Assembly (NCBI GenBank): GCA_035500455.1
Contig: DATJXG010000444.1
Coordinates: 1-12,835, forward strand
Length of the DNA: 12,835 nt
Source of the DNA: DATJXG01 sp035500455
Lineage (GTDB): Bacteria > Acidobacteriota > Terriglobia > Terriglobales > Acidobacteriaceae
Reading direction: 5' to 3'
In this document: one piece after another, positions 12,491-12,835 of the stretch
Layout of the letters: every line of letters starts with the position of its first letter
How positions within the stretch are numbered: the first letter of the stretch is position 1
Position numbers and translations under genes: made by a program
The notes under the pieces: model-generated
Told to the model about the DNA's origin: nothing
Database searches by the model: none
What the model saw: the letters and a program-made list of their open reading frames with translations, nothing else

Positions 12491-12835
12491 TCATCCCGCC
12501 GCAGAAGCGGTGGTTATTGTCTCTAACCCGTGACCATGGGGCCCAGTTTCTCTTTGACGCAGCAGGAAAGAGAAAAATACACCCAAAAAACCCAAAATAG
12601 AGAAAATCCACATCCCGAGGTGATAACCGGCCGGATTCTCCGGCCCGGCGTGACTATGGTCATTCGCCCAGCCGATCAGCAGGTTGAAGCCAGCCAGGCC
12701 GACGTTCTGGATCATGGTCATCAGGCCGTAGGCCGTGCCCAGCTTCGACTGGTCCACGATGTAGGCGACCGACGGCCACATCACCGCCGGAATGAGCGAA
12801 AAGGCCAGCCCCATCATGGTCATGGTGATCAAAAG
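12491..12835 (-). CDS. MFS transporter, C-terminal part (cut by window edge)
   Basis: The frame is open at the right edge and ends in TGA at 12493-12491, so 114 C-terminal residues are visible. They contain a helix with GLAFSLIPAVMWPSVAYIV, then SKLGTAYGLMTMIQNVGLAGFNLLIGW, a polar loop (ANDHSHAGPENPAGYHLG) and a final helix (MWIFSILGFLGVFFSFLL), followed by a cytoplasmic RQRETGPHGHGLET tail. The LGTAYGLMTxIQN segment is typical of the last helices of major facilitator superfamily members, of the MFSD1/sugar or organic-anion type. The substrate cannot be deduced. It reads toward the sigma gene on the same strand, but the long gap suggests separate transcription. Confidence 0.85.
   Translation of the reverse strand, partial: LLITMTMMGLAFSLIPAVMWPSVAYIVDQSKLGTAYGLMTMIQNVGLAGFNLLIGWANDHSHAGPENPAGYHLGMWIFSILGFLGVFFSFLLRQRETGPHGHGLETITTASAAG

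Overview
The window looks like a chromosomal stretch of a GC-rich, Gram-negative-type bacterium. An Acidobacteriota (Terriglobia-like) origin is my best guess. It rests on the compact asd-lysC-dapB-dapA-dapD cluster, the short DapB, the ECF sigma/anti-sigma/DUF4097 cluster, and intergenic repeats of the TGTCATTCCGAGCGAAGCGAGG and CTTCGCGTCCTTTGCGGTT kind that I associate with such genomes. This is an inference; there is no rRNA or other marker in the window. I saw no tRNA, CRISPR, IS element or phage gene.

Left part (1-5968). A HAD-family hydrolase gene enters from the left edge and ends at 189 on the + strand. A repeat-rich gap follows (190-427). The lysine/diaminopimelate cluster then lies on the - strand, in transcription order asd (5968-4916), lysC (4753-3380), dapB (3273-2593), dapA (2471-1344) and dapD (1255-428). 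Together these enzymes carry aspartate through aspartyl phosphate, aspartate semialdehyde, HTPA and tetrahydrodipicolinate to N-succinyl-2-amino-6-ketopimelate. LysC has a tandem ACT region of the lysine-sensitive type. DapA carries an unexpected 70-80 residue Cys/His-rich C-terminal extension. All four gaps in the cluster (88-162 bp) carry dispersed-repeat-like or hairpin sequence, and none of the five genes has a clear Shine-Dalgarno sequence.

Middle (5969-7350). A 200-240 bp divergent intergenic region separates asd from galT (+ strand, 6211-7233). The galT start is marked by a hairpin and an SD, and a plausible intrinsic terminator follows its stop.

Right part (7351-12835). Seven genes lie on the - strand, in transcription order: the C-terminus of an MFS transporter (window edge), an ECF sigma factor, its zinc-finger membrane anti-sigma factor, a secreted DUF4097 protein, shikimate kinase aroK, a secreted protein of unknown function, and an AI-2E/PerM-family membrane protein. 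Gaps from the sigma gene onward are only 35-72 nt, so this could be one transcript in which an envelope-stress regulator heads an operon that includes a housekeeping aromatic amino acid gene. The sigma gene has a 320 bp upstream region with a perfect 12-bp palindrome and a weak promoter candidate.
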